From Tillus elongatus (Eukaryota > Arthropoda > Insecta > Coleoptera > Cleridae): a stretch of DNA of 64,000 bases. Below the pieces are notes generated by a model. That model ran no database searches. It worked only from the letters and a program-made list of their open reading frames with translations, and was not told where the DNA came from. Every line of letters begins with the position of its first letter. Positions within the stretch are counted from its first letter, which is position 1. Positions 38,769 through 51,592 of this stretch are shown here, piece by piece. A program made the translations under genes and the position numbers. The stretch is taken from the NCBI GenBank assembly GCA_964006375.1, contig OZ023262.1, forward strand, positions 56,799,009-56,863,008. Direction: 5' to 3'.

Positions 38769-38895
38769 ATATAAAAATTGAAACTGGCCCCGGATATGTG
38801 TTCTAGAAGCCTAATTAGCGGTCATTTAAAGAAATTTTTTGCAAAATTCAAAATTCGGGACCTCCTCATTAGTGATTTTTTTTTAAATTTACTAA
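37771..38895 (+). repeat. Family X, long copy
   Basis: 5' module 37775-38085 with both inverted arms; middle modules ('caccaacgacttatgggcta', 'aagatgtagctcaagacacc', 'gccaaagcatcagagaaagg', 'tttgacgttttgaggaaaac'); distal part ('taaattttggtaggtaactt', 'agttatcggtgtgataca'); (TA)n; 3' module ('aactggccccggatatgtgt'). Confidence 0.9.
38732..38765. repeat. (TA)n inside family X
   Basis: About 17 units at the fixed position after 'gtgtgataca'. Confidence 0.97.
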
Positions 38896-39174
38896 AATCT
38901 GATTTGAATGCATTACTTAAAGGTTTTTCTTTGGCTTTCCAAGCTTAACCCAAACAAAAATTACCCCTTTTGCTTAAAAAAGATGTTGAGGTGACTATTC
39001 CTTATTTCACACAAAGCTGTCTCCTCATGCTTTTTGGTAGAAAAAATTCCAATAGTTTTGTGCGGCTTGTGAATCTGTGGGTATAACTGTGTCTTGTTCG
39101 TTGTATAATGCTGAGGTTAGATCTGTTAGTTATTTGAATTTATATTATAATAAGCGTGGGGCTTATTAAAAAGT
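38896..39174. other. Unassigned DNA
   Basis: Nothing recognised. Confidence 0.35.
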
Positions 39175-40350
39175 TCGGACGCCGCAAGTGCGCTTTGAAA
39201 GCGAATTTTCATAAAAATGTCTTTAATAGCAAATATGTCTTGGTTACCGGTATAACATATATAGTAGAAACAATGTACCATATTTTATCAAAATAACTTA
39301 TTGTTTGAAAATGTACAAATATTATCCGAAAACAAACTTAAAATGTTTCCGAGAAAATTGGTTTCCCAGTCAACAAACCTTGGGTTAATAGCAAATTGAG
39401 TTGTTATAATTTTAAGCATTTAATGAAAATTCGCTACCAAAACGCACTTACTGCGTCTCGATTTTTTCTTACAAACATGCATCATATTTCGATTTAAAAT
39501 GCAAAAATATAAGGGTGTTCGAAAAAAAATTGTAGGTATCACAAACGACTTATGGGCCATCCTGTGATTGTCAAAATAATTTCATAAGATGCAGCTCTAG
39601 ACACCCTATAATTAACGAATACAACTTTTTCCCGTATCTTGTATAATACAGTTATATTGAGCTTTACCGTAGAAATGACTCACACTGTATATATGTAAAC
39701 AGTTAGAAACTGAAACTAAACCCGGTTATGGATTCTAGGTGGGCTACTTTGGGCTCATTTGAAGAAATCTTTTTAAAATTCAAAAGTCGAAGTCTCTTCA
39801 TTAACGAATTTCAGCGAAAGAATTTTAAAGAAAATTAGTTAAAAATTATAGACCGTTAAACCATAAACTTAACCAAAACTGCCGCCAAAGCATCACAGAA
39901 AGGGTCTGCTTGAAATTAGTTTTCTGTAAACATTTTAGGAAAATGAAAGACAATGAAACTTAAGGGTGTGCAGAGCATTCTTCCTGCGACATTTTCTTGA
40001 CATTTTCCATAATTGTTTCAGGTTCTTTGCCTGAATGTTGCCAATTCTGACGTTTCAAATCGCGACTGACGTTTTGAGAAAAACCTTTTTTTTAAATGCC
40101 CATAACTTTTTAAACTTACAGACCTAATTTTCGTACATGGTTCACTTATAATACAAACACGCGTACAAAATTTGGTTGCCCTTATTGCGTTATTTCCGGA
40201 GATATAAATTTTTTCCGAAATAAAACACCAAATTTTCTGGGAATACCTGGGCCGATTTTCCTGTCTAACGAATTTATCTAAGCCACTTACAAAAGGAAGG
40301 CACTCCGAAAGTTTGATCAAAATCGGCCTATTAATCTTTGAGTTATCGGT

Positions 40351-40447
<97 letters not shown>

Positions 40448-40512
40448 GTATAAAAATTGAAACTGACCCTGGATGTGGGTTCTAGGGGGGCCTAGTTCGT
40501 GCTCATAAACAT
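39175..40512 (+). repeat. Family X, long copy, 3' truncated
   Basis: Same module order as 37771-38895, starting GGACGCCGCAAGTGCGC at 39177. An extra 3'-module-like stretch is inserted at 39715-39850. The terminal 3' module breaks off after 'ggggcctagttcgtgctca'. Confidence 0.88.
40356..40446. repeat. (TA)n inside family X
   Basis: About 45 units after 'gtgtgata'. Confidence 0.97.
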
Positions 40513-41224
40513 TATGTCTGGTAAACATAATAAAATATTCTAATTTATAAACTATAAAAACCATCTCCGCCTGTTTTCTTATTTGCAATCATAAATTTAT
40601 GATATATAATGAGAATTCGCTATCATAACACATTCGCTGTGAAATGATTCTTGTTGTGTAATTTTTGACGTACAAATTCCCTTTGTTGTATTGGCCAGGA
40701 AAATAAAACGAAACCGAAATACAAATAAAGCTAATGATAAATCCAACAGTTAGATGAAGAAGATTCTTCAAAGAAAACAAAACGAAACACCCTTTTTGTG
40801 GGACAAAAAAAGAACAAACATGTTGACCAGATGTTATTTTTAAATCTGCAGACCGCTCAGACGAGATCTTCTGAATGAATATAGCTTAAGGTACTCAGCT
40901 GAGCTGGGTCGGGTCATCTTCCATCATATGCATAGCGAAGACTGGATCTTGTATGGTTTCGAAGAACTGGAACCGTTTTAAAGAGTTGTACTGGTGGAAA
41001 ATGTCAAAATGTTTTATCCTCTTTGATATAAATTTTATTTTAATTTTTGAAAAACGTATATTATACAAGTGATTCACAAAGAATTGGACATCTCGAAGCT
41101 GGAGGTAAAATTAAATATAAAAATGACTGTTTAGCCCAACATGCCTTATACAGGGTGATTCAAATATCAAATAAATAACGTTTGTTGTTGATGCTTAAAT
41201 TTTTAAAATATTATGTTTACTCAG
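40513..41224. other. Unassigned DNA
   Basis: Nothing recognised except 'tatacagggtgattcaaata' near 41150, a phrase common at arthropod transposon ends. Confidence 0.35.
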
Positions 41225-42189
41225 TTGGAGAAAAAACGATATGGTAAAAATAATTGCTAGTATTGAAACAGTAATTAAGAAATTACCCGAATCTTCAAAA
41301 ATTTTATTAGAGACGCATGCAAAAATAACATTTCAAGAAACTTAAAGAAAATAAGTCCACTAAAAACCAAAATTTTAATCAAATAAAAATAGTTAAGCGA
41401 TGGCGAGAGAAAGATTATTTTTATGTTAAAGCAGATAAAGACAATGAGGTTGTGATTTTGGATAAAAGCGAGTATAAAGATAGAGTTTATAACGCCATAG
41501 AGACACGACCGTTTAAAAAACTAAATAAAAATCCGCTACCAAAATGATTTCAGACTTTAATAATAGTCTAAAAAGTTGTCACAACCTCATAACAAAAGAC
41601 TTAGGAAGAAAGTTACAAGTTGCAAATCCTAAAGTCCACAAAAGTACGGTCTCCCAAAAATTGATAAACCGGGAAAATTAATGAGTCCTATTGTTTTGGC
41701 TATAGATTCCCTGGCATACAATTTGGCAAAGTGGTTTGCAAATGAGTTCAAAAGCTTGCCTGTCAAACAAAAAAGTTTTTCAATATTAAATTTACTTGAA
41801 TTTATTAATAAAATTAAAGAGGTTAAATTGATTGAAGGCGAGGTTTTAATTTCATTCGATGTAATCTAATTGGTGCTTAGGGTTCCCACGAAACAAATGT
41901 TAACTTAGTTAAAAGAATATTTAACTTTAACAAACCTCTGTGTCAAACAAAATATTTATCAATTCAACAATGAATTTTTTGAACAAACCCAAGGTACGGC
42001 AATGGGCAATCCGCTATCGCCATTTATTGCAGACCTTTTCATGAGTAGATTTGAAATAGATCTTGAAAGTGAAAGTAAGTATTTTCCTAGAGTGTCGTTT
42101 CGTTACGTGGATGATATTTTCGCAGTGTTTAACACAAACATTTGCAGAATAGAAGATTTTATTGCCAAATTAAACAATAAATTTGATTA
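41225..42189 (+). pseudogene. Penelope-like reverse transcriptase, plus-strand copy
   Basis: Decayed N-terminal region (KIIASIETVIKKLPESSKIL), then SCHNLITKDLGRKLQVANPK, KYGLPKIDKPGK, PIVLAIDSLAYNLAKWFANE, KEVKLIEGEVLISFDVI (canonical SFDVTSLFPSVP, cut by a stop). A deletion follows, then EYLTLTNLCVKQNIYQFNNE, FEQTQGTAMGNPLSPFIADL and FRYVDDIFAVFNTNICRIED with the YVDD catalytic box intact. It stops abruptly at KFD where it meets the terminal motif of the inverted PLE downstream. The GIY-YIG half is absent. Confidence 0.9.
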
Positions 42190-42266
42190 AGTGAAGATTG
42201 GAACCTGTAATGAGCACTGACAAGTACACTTGGAAAACCCAAGTCACTACAACACATTTTAAAAGA

Positions 42267-42308
42267 CCTGACCATTGCTTCACTATCCAAGTTAGCGTCA
42301 TCAGGGGA
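42267..42308 (-). ncRNA. Hammerhead-ribozyme-like motif in PLE 3' end
   Basis: The core CTGATGA and stem II GCTAAC-TTG-GATAGT (one mismatch) are present. The GAAA box is mutated to GAAG and stem III to CAATGGTC. Probably inactive; the position at the PLE terminus is informative. Confidence 0.65.
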
Positions 42309-42585
42309 TGAACAATTTTAACTACTTTAAAAACTAACATCACCTTATATACCGGATCTTAGGTAAAGAGACCGAACCGAGATGCCAAAGTAAACGCAGG
42401 CAAATTCTGCAGTGTATTTTTATCACCAGACGAGGTCTTTGCACTGCCCCTACTAACTTATCTAAAATGTGTCCATCTCTAATAATTTTGGGAAGGTTCA
42501 ACGACATCTAAATTAACATATTTTGCTTTGTCGAAACTATCTGTATTATTATGTTATCTTTAGGACGTGTTAAAACGTGGGAATT

Positions 42586-44035
42586 TTATTTAACGAAGCA
42601 ATAGATCAGATGACTCGTAATCGGCGGTGGTGACACGTTCATACAATTTTTGTTGTAACTATCTTTCGCAATATATATAGTTTCGAAGAAGTTTAGCTGT
42701 CCTGGTTGTCTAACATTTTTTATTAATTTCAAATTATCTTCATTAACGTGATGATTATTATCCCAAATATGTCGGGCGACGGAAGATCTATCTATAGTAC
42801 TGTAACGTAATTGGGCTAAGTGTTCTTTGAATCTAACTCTAATCGATCTTTTTGTTTGTTTGACGTATTTAAGATTACAATCTTTACAACTTATTTCATA
42901 AATTCCCGACATTTTGTCCGTGCTATCCTTGTCTTTTGGGTTACCTAGCAAATTTTTTAAAGGTATTTTTTGTCGAAAATGTTAGTTGCAGGTTGACTTT
43001 TAAAAAAATGCAATCAAGACCTCTCGTGATTCTAGGTTATAATGGTAAGCCAACGAAGTTTCTTTCGGATTTCTCTCTTCTAAACTTCGTTGATTCCGTT
43101 AACGTTTTCTTTGTTTTCTGTTTGTTTACTCATTTTTCCACCAGGCAAGCAGTGTATCGTTATATTCGAGCACGATCTTAATATAATTTAATTATTTGGT
43201 ATATCTACTTTTGTTTAAAGGAAACTAAAATTAACCGATTTACTAAAAAATCCAGACTGGCCATTTTTTGTGCGTACGTATGATGTGAGTCGTTCGGAAT
43301 GTAGCTTATAGTGGGGGCTTCCTTTCTATAGACATTGAATTCTAAAGTATCTTTATTCTTGATAACTAGTACATCTAGAAAGGGTAATTTGTTATTAATT
43401 TCTAATTCGTGGGTAAATTTTATAGAATCAAATTTATTGTTTAATTTGGCAATAAAATCTTCTATTCTGCAAATGTTTGTGTTAAACACTGCGAAAATAT
43501 CATCCACGTAACGAAACCACAGGTGAAACGTTGAATTGAAAAATATTTTGTTTGATACAAAGGTTTGTTAAAGTTAAATATTCTTTGCAGACATTTTCAT
43601 TTATGTTATTCATTTTTAACAACTGCTCTAAGTACTTTAAAGTTTGCTCCGTGCGATAGCTAGGAAGCATTGGGGTTACATCGAATGAAATTAAAACCTC
43701 GCCTTCAGTCAATTTAACCTCTTTAATCTTATTAATAGATTCGAGTGAATTTGTTACCGAAAAACTTTTCTGTTTGACGGGCAAGCCTTGAGACTCATTT
43801 GTCAACCACTTTGCTAAATTATATGTCGGGGAATCTATAGCCGAAACAATAGGTCTAATTGATTTTCCCGGTTTATGAATTTTTGGGAGACCGTACTTCT
43901 TGGGGACTTTCGGATTAGAAACTTGTAACTGTCTTCCTAAGTCTTTTGATATGAGCTTGTGATCTAAGTATTGCATGCAATATCTGTACTCAAAACCTAG
44001 TCGTTTAGAAATAGAGGCATATAGTTTTTTTTTAA
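42586..44035 (-). pseudogene. PLE reverse transcriptase plus GIY-YIG, deleted and frameshifted
   Basis: From the 5' side (44035): ASISKRLGFEYRYCMQYLDH, DLGRQLQVSNPKVPKKYGLP, KPGKSIRPIVSAIDSPTYNL, EVLISFDVTPMLPS and EQTLKYLEQLLKMNNINENV. About 45 residues covering the QGTAMGNP motif are deleted. Then FRYVDDIFAVF (YVDD intact) and FTHELEINNKLPFLDVLVIK. The nuclease part is MSGIYEISCKDCNLKYVKQT, where YVGQT has become YVKQT, RSSVARHIWDNNHHVNEDN and the end ITSHLIYCFVK. A short 'atatatata' sits at 42671-42679 in the codons for ETIYIAKD. Confidence 0.92.
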
Positions 44036-44040
44036 TTAAC

Positions 44041-44140
44041 CTCTAAGTTAGACAACTTAGAATATGAAGAATGGTGCAATTTTCAAAGAAAAATGTTTGT
44101 AGTCATTAACGCGAAAGTGTTTAAGAAAATTACTAAGGTA
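44041..44140. other. Junction between inverted PLE copies
   Basis: 100 bp between the 5' side of the minus-strand PLE and the pogo element; it may be the 5' leader of the plus-strand PLE that continues at 46796. Confidence 0.4.
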
Positions 44141-44319
44141 CTGGAGGGTAATAAGGCCCACCTAACGCATTTATTTTATTAATATAAGAAAATAAACATT
44201 TATTCAAGTAATAAAAATAACATAAATAGTACAACGCTTTAAACATAATAAATAAAAATTCTCGTAACAATAAAATAAAAATTGAACCAGCTACATGTAA
44301 TTAAAAATTAATCATCTCT

Positions 44320-44355
44320 GGGCCTTATTTTCAGCATTGGCTGAAAATAAGGCCC
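44320..44355. repeat. Perfect 16-bp hairpin in pogo 3' region
   Basis: GGGCCTTATTTTCAGC, loop ATTG, GCTGAAAATAAGGCCC: exact inverted repeat, 15 bp downstream of the transposase stop. It could act in transposase binding or in RNA 3' end structure; this is inference. Confidence 0.95.
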
Positions 44356-44370
44356 ATTACAAAAAAATGT

Positions 44371-46145
44371 TTATTGTTCACATCTTGGGCAGACAAAGAT
44401 GTCTATATCGTCTGCGGTCAAGCCTACACATTCTTCATGTACCCAACCTGTACAAACTGAACAGGAACGCATATCTGCCTGAAATTCTTCTTCGCACATA
44501 AAGCATAGCCAAGATTCACTTTCTGAATCATATTGATTCGCAGTCGGCAGTTTGCTATTCTTGTTGCATGTTGCTTTTGGTAATGTCTTATCAATTTTCT
44601 GAACAACAAACAATTTTTTTTTGTTACATGCTTGGCAGTATGATTTAATGCCTTTTTTCTTTCAATAGTTTTTTTATTTAACAAGTCTGGTGATTTCAAA
44701 ATTGTATTAAAAGATAAATTCTGTCGTGGTTGTTTCAAATTGTAGGCTGTAGCCACAGGCATATCACATGACGGTGATATGTCCTCTCGATATGAAAAGT
44801 TTGATTCCAATAATTGCCTTGTGGTGACTTGGCAATATGTGGATGCAGTTTCTGTTGAGATATTCGGCTGAATTTGTGATTTTGTTACAAAATGGGACAA
44901 TAGTAGATTGTCTTCTTCATCGAAGTGGTCCTTTGGGAGATCCATTAGTCTTCTTGTTATTTCTGAGGGCGCAAATGCAATTTCTGGGATGCTGTTTGAA
45001 TTTAATGGATAGATACCCGTGGCTCTAAATCCACTCGTTATGTTAGCAACCGTCATACATTTTTCCCATACTGGTGTGAACACAGCAGAAAATCTGTCTT
45101 TAGTTAAACGTCTGTCTGGATGTTGATCCCAGTAAGTTAGAAGTTCGTCGTCCCAAAAGTGCTCAAACGAACGAAACACAGATTTGTCTAACGACTGCAG
45201 TTCGTGCGTGGTGTTGCTAGGGAGACATAGGAGTTCAATATCATGCTGCTGGGCTTTTTCTGCTATGGTGATATCCAAATGTGAGGCAGCTCCATCGAAA
45301 ACCAGCACGACCTTACCTTCTGGCTTGTAACGCGCGAAGTGATCTAGCCATGAACAAAAAATCTGTGTTGTCATGCTGCCTTTCGGACTCATGGACACTT
45401 TAGACCCAGTGGGCAAATTGTCACAAAAAGTGGGTTTCATGCGAACTCCCTTGAAAATAATCATGGGCGGTGTTGCGTTACCAAGGGCGTTAACGCAAGC
45501 TACGATTGTGACATTCTCCGCATGTTCATGTGGAACTAAGTGCACCCTCTTTGCACCTTTCAACGCTATCACTGATTGCTGGTGATGTAGTGTCAATCGG
45601 CAACCTTTTTCATCCATGTTGAAGATCTTCTCGGGGCAGTCACGTAAATCACACTTCTCCAACAATGCCTTTAATTTGGCAAAATAATCATCAACAATAA
45701 AACGATTAAGCTTTTGAGACCGAGCTGGGTTCATTGATTGGGCCCTTCTCTTACTTAAGCGAGGATGTCTCTTAAGAAATGCAGCATACCAGTCCTTACC
45801 AGCAATTTTCCGATTACCATTGAACTTATTGGGAATTCTATTTAAATCTATAAAACTAAACACACTTTTTCGCAGTGCTTTAGGAGTTAAAGGCATTCCT
45901 ATACTTGCTAGTTTGACGATTCGGTTTTCTAGCTCTGTTTCCTGTGGCTGCGTTAAAATTGGTTTTCGCCCTAGTGTTCTAACGGTGGTCCCAGTTTTAA
46001 AATGATTTCTCAGGGTACGCCGAGGGATTCCGCATTGTTGTTCCACAGATCTTTGTGAATGTCCATTTCTCAATAAAGTTAAAGCTTCTTCCATCATTTC
46101 CTGATTCCAGTTCGCACGAATTCCTCTGCACTTTGTTTTACCCAT
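44371..46145 (-). pseudogene. Pogo/Tigger transposase with C-terminal PHD finger, one frameshift
   Basis: The ATG at 46145 opens a 573-codon frame. Residues ~13-50 form a psq-type helix-turn-helix (EALTLLRNGHSQRSVEQQCG). Residues ~70-150 form a CENP-B/Tc5-type DNA-binding domain (WYAAFLKRHPRLSKRRAQS). The DDE_1 catalytic core has Asp178 (IFNMDEKGC), Asp284 (VLVFDGAASH) and Asp320 (HELQSLDKSVF), with 35 residues between the last two. All three acidic residues are present. Around residue 495-510 the frame slips by one base at an A6 run (44653-44658) or A9 run (44614-44622). In the other frame a complete PHD-like zinc finger follows (WLCFMCEEEF, CSVCTGWVHEECVGL, FVCPRCEQ), stop at 44371. The frameshift could be an indel or a sequencing error in a homopolymer. 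Confidence 0.92.
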
Positions 46146-46793
46146 CTGTAATATGAATAAATATTATGCCGTTGATGTTATTAGATGTCGGGTTTCTGCT
46201 TGCATTAAAATGAAAAAGATTTAATTTTGATTAAAAATTAGAGCGGAAAATAAGGCCCAGTTAACTATTTTCATCAGAGCTTGCGGGCCTTGTTTTCAGA
46301 AAGGCTAGATAACATTGAAACATGTTGATCTTCAGTTTACTGATAGAATTTATTACCAGTCTATTGAAAACTACATCTAAAAATAAGGCCCACTTGGAAA
46401 TACGCTGGAAATACAGCCCGGGCCTTATTTTCCGATATCAATCACTAATTTAAATTGAAACGTAGCCATGGCCACGTGCATAACCAAACTTTTCGACACC
46501 ATACATTTCAAGCATAATGCTTCTAGTATTTACTCATTTAAAACAGAAACAATTTGCACTGTTCTAGGCAGCGTAAAAATATACTTACATTTTAGGTATT
46601 TTTATAATTCCTCCACTTAGTAATTCCAACTACTGTAGGTAATTGTAGCAACGTGTTTTCGGAAGACCTTCACTATCCCACAATCACACGCACTACTGGT
46701 AGTATGTCACCATGTTCAAACACACAAGTCTGCATAGTTGGCGCGAAATTTGAAGGTGGGCCTTATTTTCCGATGGGCCTTATTACCCTCCTC
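46146..46793. promoter_or_regulatory. Pogo 5' non-coding end with repeated GGGCCTTATTTTC motifs
   Basis: Motif copies, either orientation: 46245-46258, 46285-46299 (one mismatch), 46379-46391, 46420-46436, 46758-46774 and 46775-46788. Together with 44151-44159, 44320-44335 and 44340-44355 on the other side these make a two-sided array, as expected for transposase binding sites. Function is inferred. Confidence 0.65.
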
Positions 46794-46795
46794 TA

Positions 46796-48895
<2,100 letters not shown>

Positions 48896-48914
48896 GCAGA
48901 AGCACGTCCGAGAG

Positions 48915-49276
48915 TGTTTGTTGTGTGTTTTTGTTTCTTTAACGTCGGCCTATTTCCGCGACTATGGCCAATCACCGACGCCAGGGAGCAGTTTCACCTC
49001 ACTATCCTGGGAATTTTGCCGAACCCCTGATTTTCTGTAAGGAGGGTAAGGATCTTTAACGTGCCTAACATCGCATGGACACGGGACCGACGGCTTTACA
49101 CCCCCTCCGAAGGGCGGAACGTGCAGACATTCAACTTGCTCAAATACAATGCCAGAACCTCGGTTGATATTAATGTTACAGTTTGTACTGAAGAAGTGAA
49201 AGGAGTACCCTGGTATCGAACCCAGTATCCTTCGGTTTAGAGGCACACGTTCTTGCCCCTGAACCACCGAGGTTCG
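48915..49276 (-). mobile_element. tRNA-derived SINE 1, copy c
   Basis: Flanked by an 11-bp target duplication with one mismatch (ACGTCCGAGAG at 48904-48914, ACGTCCAAGAG at 49277-49287). The tRNA-like head is at the right end: B-box-like 'tgggttcgatacc' and 'cctcggtggttcaggggcaa', read on the minus strand. Confidence 0.92.
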
Positions 49277-49287
49277 ACGTCCAAGAG

Positions 49288-49440
49288 ATAATAAAAGAAT
49301 ACAGATATTTCCGCCAAACGAGAATATGTTAATTTAGGTGTCCTTGAACCTCCCCAAATCGCTAGTGACCGACTATCTGCAGAATTGCAGAAGAATATAA
49401 ATAGAGTTGCGGATATAAGATATATAGAATTATTCATGCT
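49288..49440. other. PLE-like 3' untranslated sequence
   Basis: AT-rich sequence leading into the hammerhead motif; probably part of a PLE terminal repeat interrupted by the SINE. Confidence 0.4.
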
Positions 49441-49475
49441 CTGATGACGCTAACTTGGTTAGTGAAACGATCGTC
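49441..49475 (+). ncRNA. Hammerhead ribozyme motif with intact core (PLE end)
   Basis: The core CTGATGA is followed by stem II (GCTAAC-TTG-GTTAGT), GAAA, stem III (ACG-AT-CGT) and the cleavage triplet GTC. The arrangement of stem III and GTC is like that of the short minimal hammerheads known in repetitive elements. One extra C sits between the core and stem II, and stem I pairing is weak, so activity is uncertain. The downstream 'ccttttaaaatgtattgtg' matches the sequence next to the motifs at 10360 and 42267. Confidence 0.75.
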
Positions 49476-49560
49476 ACGCCTTTTAAAATGTATTGTGCTG
49501 ATTTGGGTTCTCCAAGTGTGCTTATATAGGCTATACTGTTAACCATGGCTTTCATTCAAA
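49476..49560 (+). other. PLE terminal sequence
   Basis: 'ttttaaaatgtattgtgctg' and 'gggttctccaagtgtgctta' match PLE terminal repeats at 10290-10360 and 42215-42265 in reverse complement. Confidence 0.6.
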
Positions 49561-49645
49561 GAAAAATCAAATTTGGCGTCGAAACCATTTTTATGAAAAC
49601 TTGCCACCATAACTCGCTGGCTGCGTCCAAACTTCTTTTTTTTCA
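49561..49645 (-). repeat. Family X end fragment
   Basis: 'atgaaaacttgccaccataa' and 'gctggctgcgtccaaactt' in reverse-complement orientation. Confidence 0.65.
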
Positions 49646-50275
49646 TATTGTAGCCTTGATTAAGGAACAAATAATTCCGAAATCTCGGCATTATAATACA
49701 GATTTTTCAAGAGATAGTATTATTATCGTCATGAAAGCCGAACATAATACTATAGTTTGTTAATTAAATCTCATATTACTGCCGTTGCTGCATAAAAATA
49801 TATAGGAAGCAATAAACACTGTTTTCCTTACAATAATATTTTACAGTTAGCTTTTACGAGCCGTAACTTGTTGTCGATATGCTGTAATCAGTTTTCTGTA
49901 CTCTTAATAGTTGGTTCATTCATCAAATGGCATTCATAAACCAATTGAAAAATGCAGCATTGTTCGCAAGTGGTGATTATAACACGTTTAACGCCGCTTA
50001 ATAACTACCTCGAGAAGAAAATATTGCACCAAATAAAAAGAGACCAACCAGATTTCGATAACGGTCAGATCAGATAGAAGGCTGTGCTTTTACCCCACGT
50101 AAACACCGTTTCCTGCCCACTTTTGATTAACCTTTGCCCTGACATTATCACCTGAAAGTTTCAAGACCTTCGTGAGTACAACCCATAACACAGGAACGGA
50201 GTCGGGACAGAAATTAATCCGGTCATTTCTGTTACAAACTGCCGAATATTGCGTTCTCAGTTGAGGCAGCAAAAA
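49646..50275. other. Unassigned DNA
   Basis: Nothing recognised. Confidence 0.4.
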
Positions 50276-50397
50276 CTCTGGATGCAGCAACTGAGTTATG
50301 GTGGTGAATTTTCATAGAAATGATCTGGCGTCAAACATTAAAAAAAAATGCTTGTAACTTTTACTTCCACATCGGTAATTGACAGGAGAAATGAAAA
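50276..50397 (+). repeat. Family X 5' end fragment
   Basis: 'ggatgcagcaactgagttat' and 'gtgaattttcatagaaatga', directly upstream of a longer copy in the same orientation. Confidence 0.7.
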
Positions 50398-51496
50398 AAC
50401 TCTGGACGCAGCAAGTGCGTTATGGTAGTGAATTTTCATAAAAATGTTTTTAATTGCAAATATGTGTGTTTCCTTTTTAAGAAAGCAGGTATCAAGTTTG
50501 GTTACCAGTATAACCTATATAGTAAAAACAATGTGCCATGTTTCATAAAAATAACTTTATTGTGTGAAAATGTACAAAAATTTCCAACAATAAACTTAAA
50601 GTGTTCCCGGAAAAACTCGTTTCTTGGTCAACCTTATAGGTTAATAGCAAATTGAGCTATTCAAATTTGAAGCATTTAATGAAAATTCGCTACCATAACG
50701 CACTTGCTGCGTCCCGAATTTCTTTTCTTACAAACATGTATCGCTGAAAAATTCAAAAATGCAATAACATAAGGCGTGTTTGATTAAAAAAAAAAGAAAA
50801 TTTGTATCACCAACGACTTATGGGCCATCCTGTGATTGTAGAAAAATTTTTTTAAGATGTAGCTCAAGACACCCTATAATTAATATATACAAATTTTCTT
50901 CATATCTTGTATAATAACGGATATCTTGAGCTTTATTGATTTTTTACGAAAATTCGACAAAAATTATATACCATTAAACGATAAACTCTAAAGCTAAGGC
51001 TACTGCAAAGCATCAGAGAAAGGGTCTATTTGAAATGAATTTTCTGGAAACATTTTAGTAAAATGAAGGACAGTGACGGTTGAAACTAAGACTTCAGAGT
51101 TTGTAAAAGATCCTTCTTGAGACATTTGACTTCCATAGCCCGTATTAGATTCAAGTTCTTTGTCTAAATGTTGCCGATTTTGACGTTTTAAATCGCAACT
51201 TTGACGTTTTGAGGAAAACCCCAATTTTTTTTTTTAAATGCCTATAACTTTTTTGTCTTTTGACCTACATAGCTAAATTTTGGTAGGTGGCTTACCTATA
51301 AGGATATACCAAATTTGGTTGCCCTTACTTTGTTAATTCCGGAGATATAAATTTTTTTCGAAAGAAAACACAAAATTTTCCGGGAAAACCTAGGCAGATT
51401 TTCCTGACTAACGAACTTATCCAAGCCATTTGCTAAGGGAATTTTTCCACCAAATTTAGTCAAAATCGGCCTATTATTTTTTGAGTTATCGGTGTG

Positions 51497-51592
<96 letters not shown>

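Larger units (their letters stand above)
42190..44040 (-). mobile_element. Penelope-like element, minus-strand copy with 3' end
   Basis: The coding part, 3' untranslated region (42310-42580), hammerhead-like motif (42267-42308) and terminal sequence ending AGTGCTCATTACAGGTTCCA / ATCTTCAC at 42190 are all present in order on the minus strand. It provides the reference 3' end for the PLE at 10285-12412. Confidence 0.88.
44141..46793 (-). mobile_element. Pogo/Tigger-type DNA transposon, nearly intact
   Basis: TA target duplications lie at 44139-44140 and 46794-46795. Left end CTGGAGGGTAATAAGGCCCA; right end, reverse-complemented, GAGGAGGGTAATAAGGCCCA (18 of 20 match). It encodes one transposase on the minus strand and carries about nine copies of a GGGCCTTATTTTC motif in its non-coding ends. 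2653 bp. It interrupts the 5' region of the plus-strand PLE. Confidence 0.95.
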
